Source of the DNA: Pseudomonadota bacterium
GTDB lineage: Bacteria > Pseudomonadota > Gammaproteobacteria > Steroidobacterales > Steroidobacteraceae
Reading direction: 5' to 3'
NCBI GenBank assembly: GCA_021792755.1
Contig: JAJYUA010000003.1
Location: 62,001-126,000, forward strand
DNA: 64,000 nt
Shown: positions 35,005-44,579 of the stretch, in pieces
How the letters are laid out: each line of letters begins with the position of its first letter
How positions within the stretch are numbered: position 1 is the first letter of the stretch
Position numbers and translations under genes: made by a program
The notes under the pieces: generated by a model
Told to the model about the DNA's origin: nothing
The model's input: the letters and a program-made list of their open reading frames with translations, nothing else
The model's database searches: none

Positions 35005-36162
35005 TCAGCGCCCCGCCAGCGCGTCCACCACGCGCAGCCGCATGCCCCGGCGCGCCGGCAACGCGCCCACCGCCAGGCCGATCAGCGCCATCAGGCCGAC
35101 GCTGCGCAGCCACTCCGAAACGCCCACCGGCAGCATCGGCACGCTCGCCCCGTACTTCGCCTGGATGAGGCTCACCGCCGCCGCCGCGAGCGCCATGCCC
35201 GCGACCCCGCCGAGCAGAAGCACCATCACCGACTCGGCCAGCACCAGCGAGAGCACGCCGCGGTTGGAGAACCCCAGGGTCTTCAGAATGCCGAGCTCGG
35301 GGATGCGCTCGCGCACCGCCTGCGTCATGGTGTTGCCGGTGAGCAGGATGAGCGTGAAAAACACCGCTCCCATGATGGAACGGACGATGAGCCCGATGTC
35401 GGCGAACTGGCTGACCATGTCCGCGGCGAAGGCGCTCGAGGTCTGTGTCAGAGTCTCGTGACCGGAGTTCGCCGAGAGTGCATCGATCGCCCGGGCGATG
35501 CGCGCGGACTGGCTCGGATGGGCGATCTGCTCGACGTACCAGCCGACCCGGCCGTTGCCGAACGCGGCGGCCTCGTCGAAGTACTTCCAGTGAAAGAACA
35601 TCTGGTTTTCCTGACCCTTGTGCGTCGAATCGCGGTAGATTCCGACCAGATCGAAGGTCCAGGTGCCCGAGCCGCTCTTCTGCGGGAAAATGCTCGCCTT
35701 GAGCGGGATCTCATCGCCCACCGTCCAGTGAAAGCGCCTGGCGAGCGCCGCGCCCACGACCGCCCCCATGCGCGTGTCCTCGTAGGCGCGCAGCTCGGCC
35801 GGGGGCAGCTTGAATTCCGGATACAGATCGAAGTAGTTCGACGCCACCGCGAAGTTGCTGAAGAAGTTCTTCGGGTCCCGGTAGTAGCCGCCGAACCAGC
35901 TCATGTGGGTGACCGCCTCGACACCCGGCACCGCGCGGATCTGGCTGTACAGGCTCAGCGGCAGAGTAAACGTCAAGCCCATCTTGGAGGTCGTGATCAG
36001 GCGGTGCGCGTCCCTCACGCTGTGCCCGGCCTGAGAGAACGCGCCGTTCACCGAGTCGAGCAGCCCGAACAGCAGGAACGCGGCCACGACCGACAAGAGC
36101 GTGAAGAATGTGCGCGCCTTGTGCCGCGCGAGCGACGCCCAGATCAGGTGCAGGTACTTCAT
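35005..36162 (-). CDS. MacB/FtsX-type ABC exporter permease
   Basis: 385-residue permease with one N-terminal helix (FFTLLSVVAAFLLFGLLDSV), a periplasmic domain of about 220 residues and three C-terminal helices; RERIPELGILKTLGFS is the FtsX-type coupling segment. Its ATG overlaps the ATPase stop as ATGA. It should form a heterodimer with the following permease. Confidence 0.85.
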   Translation of the reverse strand: MKYLHLIWASLARHKARTFFTLLSVVAAFLLFGLLDSVNGAFSQAGHSVRDAHRLITTSKMGLTFTLPLSLYSQIRAVPGVEAVTHMSWFGGYYRDPKNFFSNFAVASNYFDLYPEFKLPPAELRAYEDTRMGAVVGAALARRFHWTVGDEIPLKASIFPQKSGSGTWTFDLVGIYRDSTHKGQENQMFFHWKYFDEAAAFGNGRVGWYVEQIAHPSQSARIARAIDALSANSGHETLTQTSSAFAADMVSQFADIGLIVRSIMGAVFFTLILLTGNTMTQAVRERIPELGILKTLGFSNRGVLSLVLAESVMVLLLGGVAGMALAAAAVSLIQAKYGASVPMLPVGVSEWLRSVGLMALIGLAVGALPARRGMRLRVVDALAGR

Positions 36163-36851
36163 GCGGCGGCTTCGGCGCTCTCGACCAGGGTGCCCTTGTC
36201 GAGGTGCAGAATATGGCTCGCGTACTCCGCGGCCTTCGGATCGTGGGTCACCATGACGATGGTCTTGCCGTGATCGCGATTGAGCTGCTGCAGCAGCGTC
36301 AGCACATCGGTGGCGGATTGCCGGTCGAGATCTCCGGTGGGCTCATCGCACACCAGCAGCGTCGGATCCGAGACGATGGCGCGCGCGATCGCGACCCGCT
36401 GCTGCTGCCCGCCGGAGAGCTCGCCGGGCTTGTGCGTGGCGCGGTCGGCGAGGCCGACCAGCTGCAGCGCCACGGCCGCGTTCTGCCGGCGTCTGGCGCC
36501 CGGAAGCTTGGTCAGCAGCAGCGGCAGCTCCACGTTGCGCTGCGCCGAGAGCATGGGCAGCAAGTTGTAGAACTGGAACACGAAGCCCACGTGCCCCGCC
36601 CGCCAGCGCGCGAGCTGTCCCTGACCGAGCCGATCGATGCGCTTGCCCGCCACCGCGATCTTGCCGTCGGTTGGAGAATCCAGGCCGCCGATCAGGTTAA
36701 GCAGCGTGGTCTTGCCCGAGCCCGAGGGGCCCATGAGCGCCACGAAATCCCCCTGCGCCACCTCGAGGTCGATGTGGTGCAGTACCTCGATGCGCTGCCT
36801 ACCCCGCTCGTAGACCTTGCTCAGATTTCGAATCTCGATCAGTGCGCTCAT
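36159..36851 (-). CDS. MacB-type ABC exporter ATPase
   Basis: 230-residue ATPase of the LolD/MacB group: Walker [17 protein letters not shown], signature [15 protein letters not shown], Walker [14 protein letters not shown]-loop [11 protein letters not shown]. It works with the two downstream permeases as a mechanotransmission-type exporter. It starts 6 bp after the adaptor stop. Confidence 0.9.
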   Translation of the reverse strand: MSALIEIRNLSKVYERGRQRIEVLHHIDLEVAQGDFVALMGPSGSGKTTLLNLIGGLDSPTDGKIAVAGKRIDRLGQGQLARWRAGHVGFVFQFYNLLPMLSAQRNVELPLLLTKLPGARRRQNAAVALQLVGLADRATHKPGELSGGQQQRVAIARAIVSDPTLLVCDEPTGDLDRQSATDVLTLLQQLNRDHGKTIVMVTHDPKAAEYASHILHLDKGTLVESAEAAA

Positions 36852-36857
36852 GTGTGC

Positions 36858-38093
36858 TCACTCCGATTCGATGGCGACACGCTCGCCGTCCCGCAGTCGC
36901 TTCGGCGGCGAGCGCACGAGGGAGACACCGGCGGCGATGCCGGAGACGGCCCGCAAACCCGCGCGCACGGGACCCGCCGTAACGACCCGCTCCCGGACCC
37001 GGGATTTGCCGATCACGAACAGCACGCTGCGCCCGCCGCGGCGCACGACGGCCGAGGCCGGCACCCACACCATGCCGGCCGGGAGCGCCGTGGCGCGCCG
37101 CTTCGGCGCCTTCTGCAAAAACGAGACGCGCACGCCCATCTGGGGCAGGATGCGAGGGTCCTTGCTCTCGAGCGCGACACGCACCCGCACGGTGGCCTTG
37201 CTCTTGTTCGCCGTGGGCACGATCGCGATCACATGGGCCGGGATTTTCCAGTGCGGATACGCGTCGAGCACGGCCACCGCCGGCTGCCCGGGGCGCACCC
37301 GGTCGATGTAGGCTTCGTTGACATCGACATCGACCTCGAGCGAGTTCATGTCGACGATGGTCGCGATGCCGGTGCGCGTGAAGCCGCCGCCGCCGAACAG
37401 CGGCGAGATCATCTCCCCCATCTGCGCCGCCTTGTCGACCACCACGCCGGAAAACGGCGCGCGTACCACGGTGTAGTCCTCCTGGACCCGGGCGGCCTCG
37501 ACCGCGGCACGGTCGACCTGAGCCTCGCGCCGCTGCGAGCGAACCTGCGCGGCGAGCACCGCGACCTGGGTGCGGGCCTGCTCGAACGCCTGCTCGGACA
37601 CCAGGTGTCGTGCCACCAGCGCCTGATCACGGCCCAGATCGAGTCGCGCCTGCGCGAGCTGGGCCTGGTATTGCGCGAGCAGCGCCTGCGCGGCCCGCCA
37701 TTGCGCCTGCGCCTGCGCCAGGGCGGCGAGCTGCGAGCCGTCCTCCAATCGCGCCAGGATCTGTCCGCGGCGGACGTGCTCGCCTTCCTGAATGTACACG
37801 TGGGTCAGCAGCCCGGAGATCTCGGCGGAAACCGTGGCCTCGCGCTCCGCGGTGACGTAGCCGCTCGCCTGCAGCACCGCCGTCGGCGTCGAGAGGGCCG
37901 AAGGCGCAAGAGCGGTAACCTCGGCCACCTCGACCGCGCGACCCCGCACGAGCAGGAGCCAGGCGCCCGCTGCGCCCGCGACCGCCGCGACCAGCACCGC
38001 GAGCCACCACCATCCCCTCGGACTGCCCGCCTCGTCGCGCAACTCGCGGTCGATCCTGAGCCGCTCCAATAACTCGTTCTTATCGGCCGTCAT
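36858..38093 (-). CDS. Periplasmic adaptor (HlyD/MacA-like) of the ABC exporter
   Basis: 411 residues. A short cytoplasmic N-terminus, one transmembrane helix (WWWLAVLVAAVAGAAGAWLLL, about 28-48), a split lipoyl domain (SGYVTAEREATVSAEISG ... VVRAPFSGVVVDKAAQMGEMI), a long Ala/Gln-rich coiled-coil hairpin (about 120-200), and a beta-barrel region (VDVDVNEAYIDRVRPGQ). First gene of the exporter operon. No TolC-like outer-membrane gene lies in the window, so the channel would be supplied elsewhere. Confidence 0.88.
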   Translation of the reverse strand: MTADKNELLERLRIDRELRDEAGSPRGWWWLAVLVAAVAGAAGAWLLLVRGRAVEVAEVTALAPSALSTPTAVLQASGYVTAEREATVSAEISGLLTHVYIQEGEHVRRGQILARLEDGSQLAALAQAQAQWRAAQALLAQYQAQLAQARLDLGRDQALVARHLVSEQAFEQARTQVAVLAAQVRSQRREAQVDRAAVEAARVQEDYTVVRAPFSGVVVDKAAQMGEMISPLFGGGGFTRTGIATIVDMNSLEVDVDVNEAYIDRVRPGQPAVAVLDAYPHWKIPAHVIAIVPTANKSKATVRVRVALESKDPRILPQMGVRVSFLQKAPKRRATALPAGMVWVPASAVVRRGGRSVLFVIGKSRVRERVVTAGPVRAGLRAVSGIAAGVSLVRSPPKRLRDGERVAIESE

Positions 38094-38370
38094 CCGATGC
38101 CCCCGGCATCCTGTTAGCGTCGCTCCGGGCCCCCGTTTGCCGCCGGGGCGGTGTCACCGGCCACTGGATTATAGGCCCTATCGCAGTCCCGGCAACGCCG
38201 TCCCGCCCCGGGCGCGAGCGCCCGAGGCTCGCCGCGGTCCGCGCGGACGCCGCCGGTATCGTTGGGAAAGTCCCATGCTGCACGGGTGCGCAGGCTGACC
38301 GGGCGCGCCGGGCGGCTGCCGCCGTGACGGGCGCAGGACTCACGAGCGACTATCGCCCCCCGCGGATCCC
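38094..38370. other. Intergenic gap before the exporter operon
   Basis: About 280 bp with no gene. Several short GC-rich inverted repeats but no convincing promoter or terminator was recognised. Confidence 0.5.
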
Positions 38371-39420
38371 CTAGCGCGCCGCATCCAGGTGCAGCGCCGG
38401 GGTCTCGGCGCAGGCCTCGAGCAACTCGCGCGCCCGCCGCCACTGCGGGCTCGATCTGAGTGCCTCGGGAGTGTAGCTGTCCCGGCCGTGCAGCCGGATC
38501 AAACGCAGGCCCGAGGCGGGCTCGGGCGCGCTCTTCAGCCGCTCGAGCAGCTGCAACACCGAGTCGCGCCGGTTGCACACCGGCAGCATGTCACAGCCCA
38601 CCGCGAGCGCCCGCTCCGCCCGGCTCACGACATCCCCGTAAGCCTCGGCCGCCCCGCCCATCGACAGGTCATCGGCGATCACCGCTCCCTGGAAGCGCAG
38701 CTGCCCGCGCAGCACCTCGCGGATCCAGCGCCCCGAGAGACTGGCCGGGGCATCGTCCACGGCCGGAAACAGCAGATGCCCCACCATCACCGCCGGCAGC
38801 CCGTTGGCGATCAGGCGCCTGTAGGGCATCAGATCAGCGTCCAGATCGACCCTCTCGCGCCTGTCCACGGGCAGCGTCAGGTGCGAATCGGCCAGCACCG
38901 CACCGTGCCCCGGGAAATGCTTGGCGGTCGCCGCCATGCCCGCCTCGCGCATGCCCTGCACGTACGCCGAGGCAAGCTGTGTCACCGCCTCCGGCCGGGA
39001 ATGAAAGGCGCGATCGGTGATGAAGCTGACGCCATAGTCGATGTCCACGCAGGGAGCGAACGAGAGGTCCACCCCGTGCGCGCGCAGCTCCGCGGCCATC
39101 AGCCACCCCATGGCTCGGGCGAGCGTGAGGCCCTTGCGGGCATCCACGTCGAATTCATGCCCCACGCGGCGCGGCGCGGGAAGCTGCGAGAAGCCCTCGC
39201 GGAAGCGCTGCACGCGCCCGCCCTCGTGGTCCACCGCTACGATGAGCGCCGGGGTGCGCACGGCGTGAATGTCGGCGACCAGCCCCGAGAGCTGCGCGGA
39301 ATCGAGGTAATTGCGGCTGAAGAGGATGACGCCGCCGACCCGCGGGTGGCGCAGGAGCTCACGCTCCTCGGCGCTCACGGCCGTCCCCTGCAGATCGATC
39401 ATGAGCGCGCCCAGGGTCAT
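38371..39420 (-). CDS. nagZ: Beta-N-acetylglucosaminidase NagZ
   Basis: Cytosolic family 3 glycosidase that removes GlcNAc from anhydromuropeptides during peptidoglycan recycling. 349 residues. Conserved blocks are VGGVILFSRNYLDSAQL, DHEGGRVQR, the acid/base loop KHFPGHGAVLADSHLTLP and the nucleophile Asp in VIADDLSMGG. The ATG at 39420 gives the expected N-terminus, but no ribosome-binding site is visible: a pentanucleotide tandem repeat fills the space upstream. Confidence 0.94.
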   Translation of the reverse strand: MTLGALMIDLQGTAVSAEERELLRHPRVGGVILFSRNYLDSAQLSGLVADIHAVRTPALIVAVDHEGGRVQRFREGFSQLPAPRRVGHEFDVDARKGLTLARAMGWLMAAELRAHGVDLSFAPCVDIDYGVSFITDRAFHSRPEAVTQLASAYVQGMREAGMAATAKHFPGHGAVLADSHLTLPVDRRERVDLDADLMPYRRLIANGLPAVMVGHLLFPAVDDAPASLSGRWIREVLRGQLRFQGAVIADDLSMGGAAEAYGDVVSRAERALAVGCDMLPVCNRRDSVLQLLERLKSAPEPASGLRLIRLHGRDSYTPEALRSSPQWRRARELLEACAETPALHLDAAR

Positions 39421-39425
39421 GCCGA

Positions 39426-39450
39426 CCGCAGCGCAGCGCAGCGCAGCGCA
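39426..39450. repeat. Pentanucleotide tandem repeat before nagZ
   Basis: Four perfect GCGCA units (39431-39450) plus a near copy CCGCA (39426-39430), lying 6 to 30 bp upstream of the nagZ start codon, where the ribosome-binding site would be. Confidence 0.85.
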
Positions 39451-39580
39451 CGAGCGGGTTTACCCCGGCGCTCGCAAACAGCGGCTTTTCTCGCAAGCCC
39501 CCGGGCCAGGCACTCACGCCGTCGCGGGGAAACCCGCCCAAGGGCGCGTTCCGCCAATCGAGCCGCGCAATGGGCGCCCA

Positions 39581-40912
39581 TTACCCCGGACCGCTCAGCA
39601 GCGCGATCGACTCGACATGGGCGGTGTGCGCAAACATGTCAACGACGCCGGCCGCCTCCAGGGTAAAGCCGTGCTCGTGCACCAGCGCTCCGAGGTCGCG
39701 GGCGAGACTGCCCGGATGGCAGGAAATATACACCAGGCGCTGCGGCCCGAGCCGCGCCACCGTGCCGAGCACCTCCCGGGCGCCGAGCCGCGGCGGATCG
39801 AGCACAACGTGGGTGTAGGTCTCTCGCACCCAGGAGGTCTGCGGATCGATCGGCCGGGAAAGGTCCGCGACGTGAAACTCGGCATTGCCGAGGCCATTGC
39901 GGCGCGAGTTGTGGCGGGCACGCTCGACCAGCGCCGCCTCGCCCTCCACCCCGACCACGCGGCCGGCCGAGCGGGCGAGCGCCAGCGAGAAGTTCCCGAG
40001 GCCGCAATAAAGGTCCAGGATCGAGGACGCGGGGGTCGGCTCGAGCAACTCGACCGCTCGCCCCACCAGCGCCCGATTCACCTCACCGTTGATCTGCACG
40101 AAATCCGTGGGCGCAAACTCCAGCGTCACGCCGAACTGCGGCAGGCCGTAATGAAGCGGCTCGGACGGCCCCGCGCGCGCCTCGAGGGACTGCGGCCCGG
40201 CCGGCTGCAGGAAAATCCGCGCCCCGTGAGCTGCGGCAAACTGCCGCAGCCGCCCGAGGTCCGCCGGCGAGGGCGCGGCCAGCACCCGGAACACCAACGC
40301 CACCCCATCATCGGCCACCGCGACCTCGATCTGAGGCACCTTCAGGCGGATATCCAACGCGCCGATGAGCTCGGCGAGCGGTGCCGGCCACTCCCCCACC
40401 GGCGCGGCCAGCACCTCGCAACGAGACACGTCGGCGACATAGGGGGCCATGCGCTCGCGGAACCCGACGACCACCTTGCCCTTTTTCTGCACATACTTCA
40501 CGCCGAGCCGCGCCCGCCGCCGATACGCCCAGGCCGGGCCTCTGATCGGCGCGAGCCATTGGCGGCACTTCAGATGCGCCACCCTCTCCAGCGTCTCGCG
40601 CAGCTCGAGCTCCTTCAGCGCGAGCTGCGCCTCGGGGGCGAGGTGCTGCAGCGCGCACCCGCCGCATACCCCGAAATGCGCGCAGCGCGGCGTCACTCGC
40701 GCCGGGGCGCTCTCCAGGACCGCAAGGAGTCTGCCGTGGTCGTGCCGGCGGCGGCGGCGCACGCGCTCGAAGCGCACCCGCTCGCCGGGCAGCGCCCCGG
40801 GGATGAAGACCGCCCTGCCGTCGCGCACGATCCCCTCGCCCTCGCGCGTCAGAGCGACCACGGTCGCCACCTCGGCGCCGCCCGCGGACCGCGCCAGCTC
40901 CCCGGCGCTCAT
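39581..40912 (-). CDS. rlmD: 23S rRNA m5U1939 methyltransferase RlmD
   Basis: SAM-dependent RNA methyltransferase of the RumA type, 443 residues. N-terminal TRAM domain (LTREGEGIVRDGRAVFIPGALPGE), iron-sulfur cysteines CAHFGVCGGC plus a later Cys in SRCEVL, SAM site ILDLYCGLGNFSLALA, and catalytic Cys in VYISCHPGSLARDL. The ATG at 40912 overlaps the exonuclease stop as ATGA; a longer upstream frame is spurious. Confidence 0.94.
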   Translation of the reverse strand: MSAGELARSAGGAEVATVVALTREGEGIVRDGRAVFIPGALPGERVRFERVRRRRRHDHGRLLAVLESAPARVTPRCAHFGVCGGCALQHLAPEAQLALKELELRETLERVAHLKCRQWLAPIRGPAWAYRRRARLGVKYVQKKGKVVVGFRERMAPYVADVSRCEVLAAPVGEWPAPLAELIGALDIRLKVPQIEVAVADDGVALVFRVLAAPSPADLGRLRQFAAAHGARIFLQPAGPQSLEARAGPSEPLHYGLPQFGVTLEFAPTDFVQINGEVNRALVGRAVELLEPTPASSILDLYCGLGNFSLALARSAGRVVGVEGEAALVERARHNSRRNGLGNAEFHVADLSRPIDPQTSWVRETYTHVVLDPPRLGAREVLGTVARLGPQRLVYISCHPGSLARDLGALVHEHGFTLEAAGVVDMFAHTAHVESIALLSGPG

Positions 40913-41685
40913 GCCGCGCCCTCCCAGGCGCGCAGGAACTCGGCGAAATGCGGCTCCTCGCCCGCGCGCAGCAGCGCCTTGACCCGCTCGATCTCCTGCG
41001 CATGGCGCTCGGGCGTGAGCCGTCCGCGCAGCAGCTCGAAGCGCAGGTACACCAGGTAGGTGTTGAGCACGTCGGTCTCGCAATAGCGGCGGATGCCGAG
41101 AAGATCCCCGGCAAGAAAGGCATCCCAGACCCGCGCGCCCGAGAACCCGAGCTTGCCCGGAAACCCGAGCAGCGTCGCGATGTGCTCGAGCGACACCCGG
41201 CCGCGCCCCTGGAACCCGGAGAGCACGTCCATCAGGTCGATGTGCCGCCAATGAAAGCGGCCGAGGTAATTGTTGTAGCGGAACGCCGGATCGTTCTCGC
41301 CGGTCTCCCAGAACCGGGCCGCCTGCACGCCGGCGCGCAATGCCCGGTAGGTGAGCACCGGCAGATCGAACCCCGAGCCGTTCCACGAGACGAGCTCGGG
41401 CGAGAAGCGCTCGAGCCCGTCGAAGAATCGCTCGATGAGCTCGGCCTCCGCAGCCTGCACATCCCCGAGGCTCCACACCTTCAGCGCCTCGCGGCTGCGC
41501 AGCACGCAGGAGATCGCCACGATCCGATGCTGCTCGTACGGCAGGAACTCCCCGCCGCTGTCCTGGCGGCGCAGCGCGAACATCGCCTTGGCGACCTCCT
41601 CGTCCGGCAGGCCGGTGAGCCCATAGAGCCGCCGCCCGAGCGCCACGTCGGGCACCGTCTCGATGTCGAATACCAGACAGTTCAT
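40909..41685 (-). CDS. DnaQ-like 3'-5' exonuclease (PolB-related)
   Basis: 258 residues. DEDD exonuclease motifs: LVFDIETVPD (I), LVSWNGSGFDLPVLTYRAL (II) and IRRYCETDVLNTYLVYLRFEL (III). It matches the predicted PolB-like 3'-5' exonuclease family (DNA_pol_B_exo2). The biological role is not established. It is chained by ATGA overlaps to acpS upstream and rlmD downstream. Confidence 0.88.
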   Translation of the reverse strand: MNCLVFDIETVPDVALGRRLYGLTGLPDEEVAKAMFALRRQDSGGEFLPYEQHRIVAISCVLRSREALKVWSLGDVQAAEAELIERFFDGLERFSPELVSWNGSGFDLPVLTYRALRAGVQAARFWETGENDPAFRYNNYLGRFHWRHIDLMDVLSGFQGRGRVSLEHIATLLGFPGKLGFSGARVWDAFLAGDLLGIRRYCETDVLNTYLVYLRFELLRGRLTPERHAQEIERVKALLRAGEEPHFAEFLRAWEGAA

Positions 41686-42068
41686 TGACCCGCCTTCATG
41701 AGCACCGCGACCGCGATCACGAGTCCCGCTTCGTCACTGAGCGTGACATGCCCTTCGCCGATCCCGAGGGCGCGGCGCACCCGCTCCCCGCGCGGCGAAT
41801 ACACCACTTCGGGCCGCCCGAAGCCGTTTTGCACCACCCCGACGTCGCGGATCCAGACTCCATGCGCGAAGCCCGTGCCCATCGCCTTGACGATGGCCTC
41901 CTTGGCCGCGAAGCGCATGGCGAGAAAGCGGGCGCGGCGATTGGTACGGTCGAGCTGCACCCGCTCCTGCGGCATCAGCAGCCGCTCGATGAAGCGCTCG
42001 CCGTGCCGCTCGAGCACCTTGCTCACGCGCTCGGCCGCGAGCGCATCGACTCCGATGCCGAAGATCAT
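41682..42068 (-). CDS. acpS: Holo-ACP synthase
   Basis: Transfers phosphopantetheine from CoA to acyl-carrier protein. 128 residues. [13 protein letters not shown] carries the metal-binding Asp and [16 protein letters not shown] the conserved Glu/Lys. ATG at 42068 overlaps the pdxJ stop as ATGA; the stop overlaps the exonuclease start. Confidence 0.95.
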   Translation of the reverse strand: MIFGIGVDALAAERVSKVLERHGERFIERLLMPQERVQLDRTNRRARFLAMRFAAKEAIVKAMGTGFAHGVWIRDVGVVQNGFGRPEVVYSPRGERVRRALGIGEGHVTLSDEAGLVIAVAVLMKAGQ

Positions 42069-42799
42069 GCGCGCGCGGCGGCCATCAACGCCTTCATCTC
42101 GCGCACCGCCGCGCCGAGGCCCTCGAACACGGCCCTCGCCACGATGGCATGCCCGATGTTCAGCTCGACGATCTCGGCGATGGCCGCGACCGGCTGCACG
42201 TTGTGATAGTCGATGCCGTGGCCGGCGTGCACCTGCATGCCGCGGCTCGCGCCGAGCCGGGCGCAGGCGATGAGGCGCTCGAGCTCCTTTGCCCTCGCCG
42301 CGCCGCTCGCCTCGGCGTAGGCACCCGTGTGCAGCTCGATGACCGGCGCTGCGACCCTCGAGGCCGCCTGCACCTGCTGCGGGTCCGGGTCGATGAACAG
42401 CGCCACCCGCACCCCGTGCGCGCGCAGCCGCTCGATGGCCGAACGCAGCCTCGCCTCCTGGGAAAGCACATCGAGACCGCCCTCGGTGGTGATTTCCCGG
42501 CGGTTCTCCGGCACCAGGCAGCAGTCCGCGGGCCGCACCTCCCCGGCGATGGCGAGCATCTCCTCCGTCACGGCCATCTCGAGGTTCATGCGTGTCTTGA
42601 GCAAGCCCCGCAGCACGCGCACATCGGCATCCTGGATGTGGCGGCGATCCTCGCGCAAGTGCAGCGTGATGCTGTCGGCGCCGGCCATCTCGGCGGCGAG
42701 CGCGGCGTGCACCGGATCGGGGTGGCGCCCGCGGCGCGCCTGGCGCAGCGTCGCGATGTGATCGATGTTGACACCCAATGCAATGGACGAGTGAGTCAA
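42065..42799 (-). CDS. pdxJ: Pyridoxine 5'-phosphate synthase
   Basis: Condenses 3-amino-2-oxopropyl phosphate and deoxyxylulose phosphate to pyridoxine phosphate (vitamin B6 synthesis). 244 residues. [49 protein letters not shown] and [12 protein letters not shown] are family signatures. The start is a TTG at 42799 with GAGG about 9 nt upstream. Conserved recO-pdxJ-acpS order. Confidence 0.95.
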   Translation of the reverse strand: MTHSSIALGVNIDHIATLRQARRGRHPDPVHAALAAEMAGADSITLHLREDRRHIQDADVRVLRGLLKTRMNLEMAVTEEMLAIAGEVRPADCCLVPENRREITTEGGLDVLSQEARLRSAIERLRAHGVRVALFIDPDPQQVQAASRVAAPVIELHTGAYAEASGAARAKELERLIACARLGASRGMQVHAGHGIDYHNVQPVAAIAEIVELNIGHAIVARAVFEGLGAAVREMKALMAAARA

Positions 42800-42906
42800 A
42801 GGCGTTGTCCTCGTTGAGCACGGCAGCGCCCGGCGCGGATGTCCCCGGGAAAGTCCCCGCCGGAGGATGCCCCGGGGCGCCGGCCGGTGCGCGTCTTAAT
42901 TCTTGC

Positions 42907-43644
42907 TTACTCCCGTGCCGGATGCGAACTCTTGCGCGCCACCGCCCTCGCCACCCGCCGCGTCGCGAGCTCCCGGCCCTCCAGGCACTCATCAAGCGCC
43001 GCTCTGAGGAGCCTGCGCGCATCGGCGAGCGCCCGCTCCCCCTCGATCGCCTCCCGCTCGAGCGCCAGCAGCGATCGGCCCGCAAGCGCCCCCGGATCAT
43101 CGGCCCGCACCCGGTACAGGCCCTGCGAGGGCCGAAAGCGATAAAAGCCCTCCTCCTCGATCGGGCGGCCGTCGCTTTCCTGCGCGAGGGTCAGCCCGTA
43201 CCCCAGGCTCCGCAGCAGCCGCCGCTCGAACAGGCGCAGCACCCGCTGCGGCGCCCCTCCTTCACGAAACCGCTCGAGCGCCTGGCGGTAATCGTCGAAC
43301 AGCTCCGGCGCCGGATCGTGCCGCGAGGTGAGCTTCAGCAGCAGCTCATTGAGGTAGAACGCCGCCATCAGGCTGCCCGCGGGCAGCTCGGGCACGGTCT
43401 CGGCGCACTCCGCGCCCGAGAGCTGCCCGGCCTCGCGGCCCAGATGAAACGACAGCAGCAGCGGCTGGAAGGGTTGCAGCGCCGCCGCGAGCCGGGACTT
43501 CGGGCCGCTCACGCCCCGGGCAAACAGCGTCAGCCGCCCGTGCTCGCGCACCAGCACCTCGAGGATCCGTCCGCTCTCGCGGAAGGGCCGCTGGTGCAGC
43601 AGGTACCCCGGTGAGAGCTGTATCCGGCGGGGCTGCCCGCTCAT
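42907..43644 (-). CDS. recO: DNA repair protein RecO
   Basis: Recombination mediator of the RecFOR pathway, loading RecA onto SSB-coated DNA. 245 residues. N-terminal OB-fold (LSPGYLLHQRPFRESGRILEVLVREHGRLTLFARGV) and helical C-terminal domain with FERRLLRSLGYG. ATG at 43644, 5 bp after the era stop. A 107-bp gap separates it from pdxJ. Confidence 0.93.
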   Translation of the reverse strand: MSGQPRRIQLSPGYLLHQRPFRESGRILEVLVREHGRLTLFARGVSGPKSRLAAALQPFQPLLLSFHLGREAGQLSGAECAETVPELPAGSLMAAFYLNELLLKLTSRHDPAPELFDDYRQALERFREGGAPQRVLRLFERRLLRSLGYGLTLAQESDGRPIEEEGFYRFRPSQGLYRVRADDPGALAGRSLLALEREAIEGERALADARRLLRAALDECLEGRELATRRVARAVARKSSHPARE

Positions 43645-43649
43645 GGCTC

Positions 43650-44552
43650 CTACTCGAGCCCCAGGTCCTTCAGCGCGCGGGCGCTGTCCGCCCAGTTCTC
43701 GCGCACCTTCACCCACAGCGTCAGATGCAGCCGCCGGCCGAGCAGCGCATTCAACGCCAGCCGCGCGCCGCGGCCCACCCGCTTCAACCGCTCCCCCCGC
43801 GCCCCGATCACGATCGGCTTCTGACCCTCGCGGTCCACCCAGATCGAGGCGTCGACGGCGAGTTGTCCGTCCTCCTCGGCCATCCGCTCCACCTCCACGG
43901 CGATGCCGTAGGGCACTTCCTGGTTGAGCTCGAGCGTCAACTTCTCCCGGATCATCTCGGCGATACGGAACTTCAGGCTCCGATCCGTCAGCTCATCCCG
44001 GGGGAACAGCGGCGGTGAGAGCGGCAGCTGCGCCGTGATGATGCTCAGCAGCTCCGCGAGGCCCTGCCCCTTGAGCGCCGACACCGGCACCAGAGCCTTG
44101 AAGTCATGCCGCTCGCCGAGTTGCTCGAGATACGGCAGCAACCGCTCCTTCGGCCGCACCCGATCGACCTTGTTGACGGCCGCCACGGCCGGCTTTCCCG
44201 AGCGCACGATGCGGCTGAGGACGAGCTCGTCCTCGCCCGTCCAGGCGAGCGCCTGCACCACCAGCACCACCAGCTCCGCGCCCTCCAGGGCCGCCGCGGC
44301 GGTGCGGTTCATGGCCTGATTGAGCGCGCGGCGCGCGTGATGGTGCAGGCCCGGGGTGTCGATGAAGGCGATCTGCGCATCCGGCCGCTGCACGAGCCCG
44401 AGGATCCGATGCCGGGTGGTCTGCGGGCGCGGCGTGACGATGCTCAGCTTCTGCCCCACCAGCGCGTTGAGCAGCGTCGATTTGCCGACATTCGGCCGCC
44501 CGACGAGCGCAGCGAAGCCGCAGTGCAATTCAGGTGACTCGCTCAAGGACAC
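43650..44552 (-). CDS. era: GTPase Era
   Basis: Ras-like GTPase for 30S maturation that binds the 3' end of 16S rRNA. 300 residues. G1 GRPNVGKST, G3 DTPGLH, G4 NKVD, and a C-terminal KH domain (EGQKPIVIGARGERLKRVGRGAR). Start GTG at 44552, or a TTG two codons later. 27 bp after rnc, in the conserved rnc-era-recO order. Confidence 0.96.
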   Translation of the reverse strand: MSLSESPELHCGFAALVGRPNVGKSTLLNALVGQKLSIVTPRPQTTRHRILGLVQRPDAQIAFIDTPGLHHHARRALNQAMNRTAAAALEGAELVVLVVQALAWTGEDELVLSRIVRSGKPAVAAVNKVDRVRPKERLLPYLEQLGERHDFKALVPVSALKGQGLAELLSIITAQLPLSPPLFPRDELTDRSLKFRIAEMIREKLTLELNQEVPYGIAVEVERMAEEDGQLAVDASIWVDREGQKPIVIGARGERLKRVGRGARLALNALLGRRLHLTLWVKVRENWADSARALKDLGLE

Positions 44553-44579
44553 TTTCCGGAGGTAGCGCAGGTGGATGGA

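Noticed and set aside
34150-38072. Two long plus-strand open frames (707 and 654 codons) over the exporter operon
   Set aside because: Antisense shadows of genes with clear ABC-exporter motifs; low-complexity His/Arg/Gly translation, no start signals.
39581-41476. 631-codon version of RlmD
   Set aside because: The first 188 codons overlap the exonuclease gene in another frame and have no homology; the ATGA overlap at 40909-40912 fixes the start.
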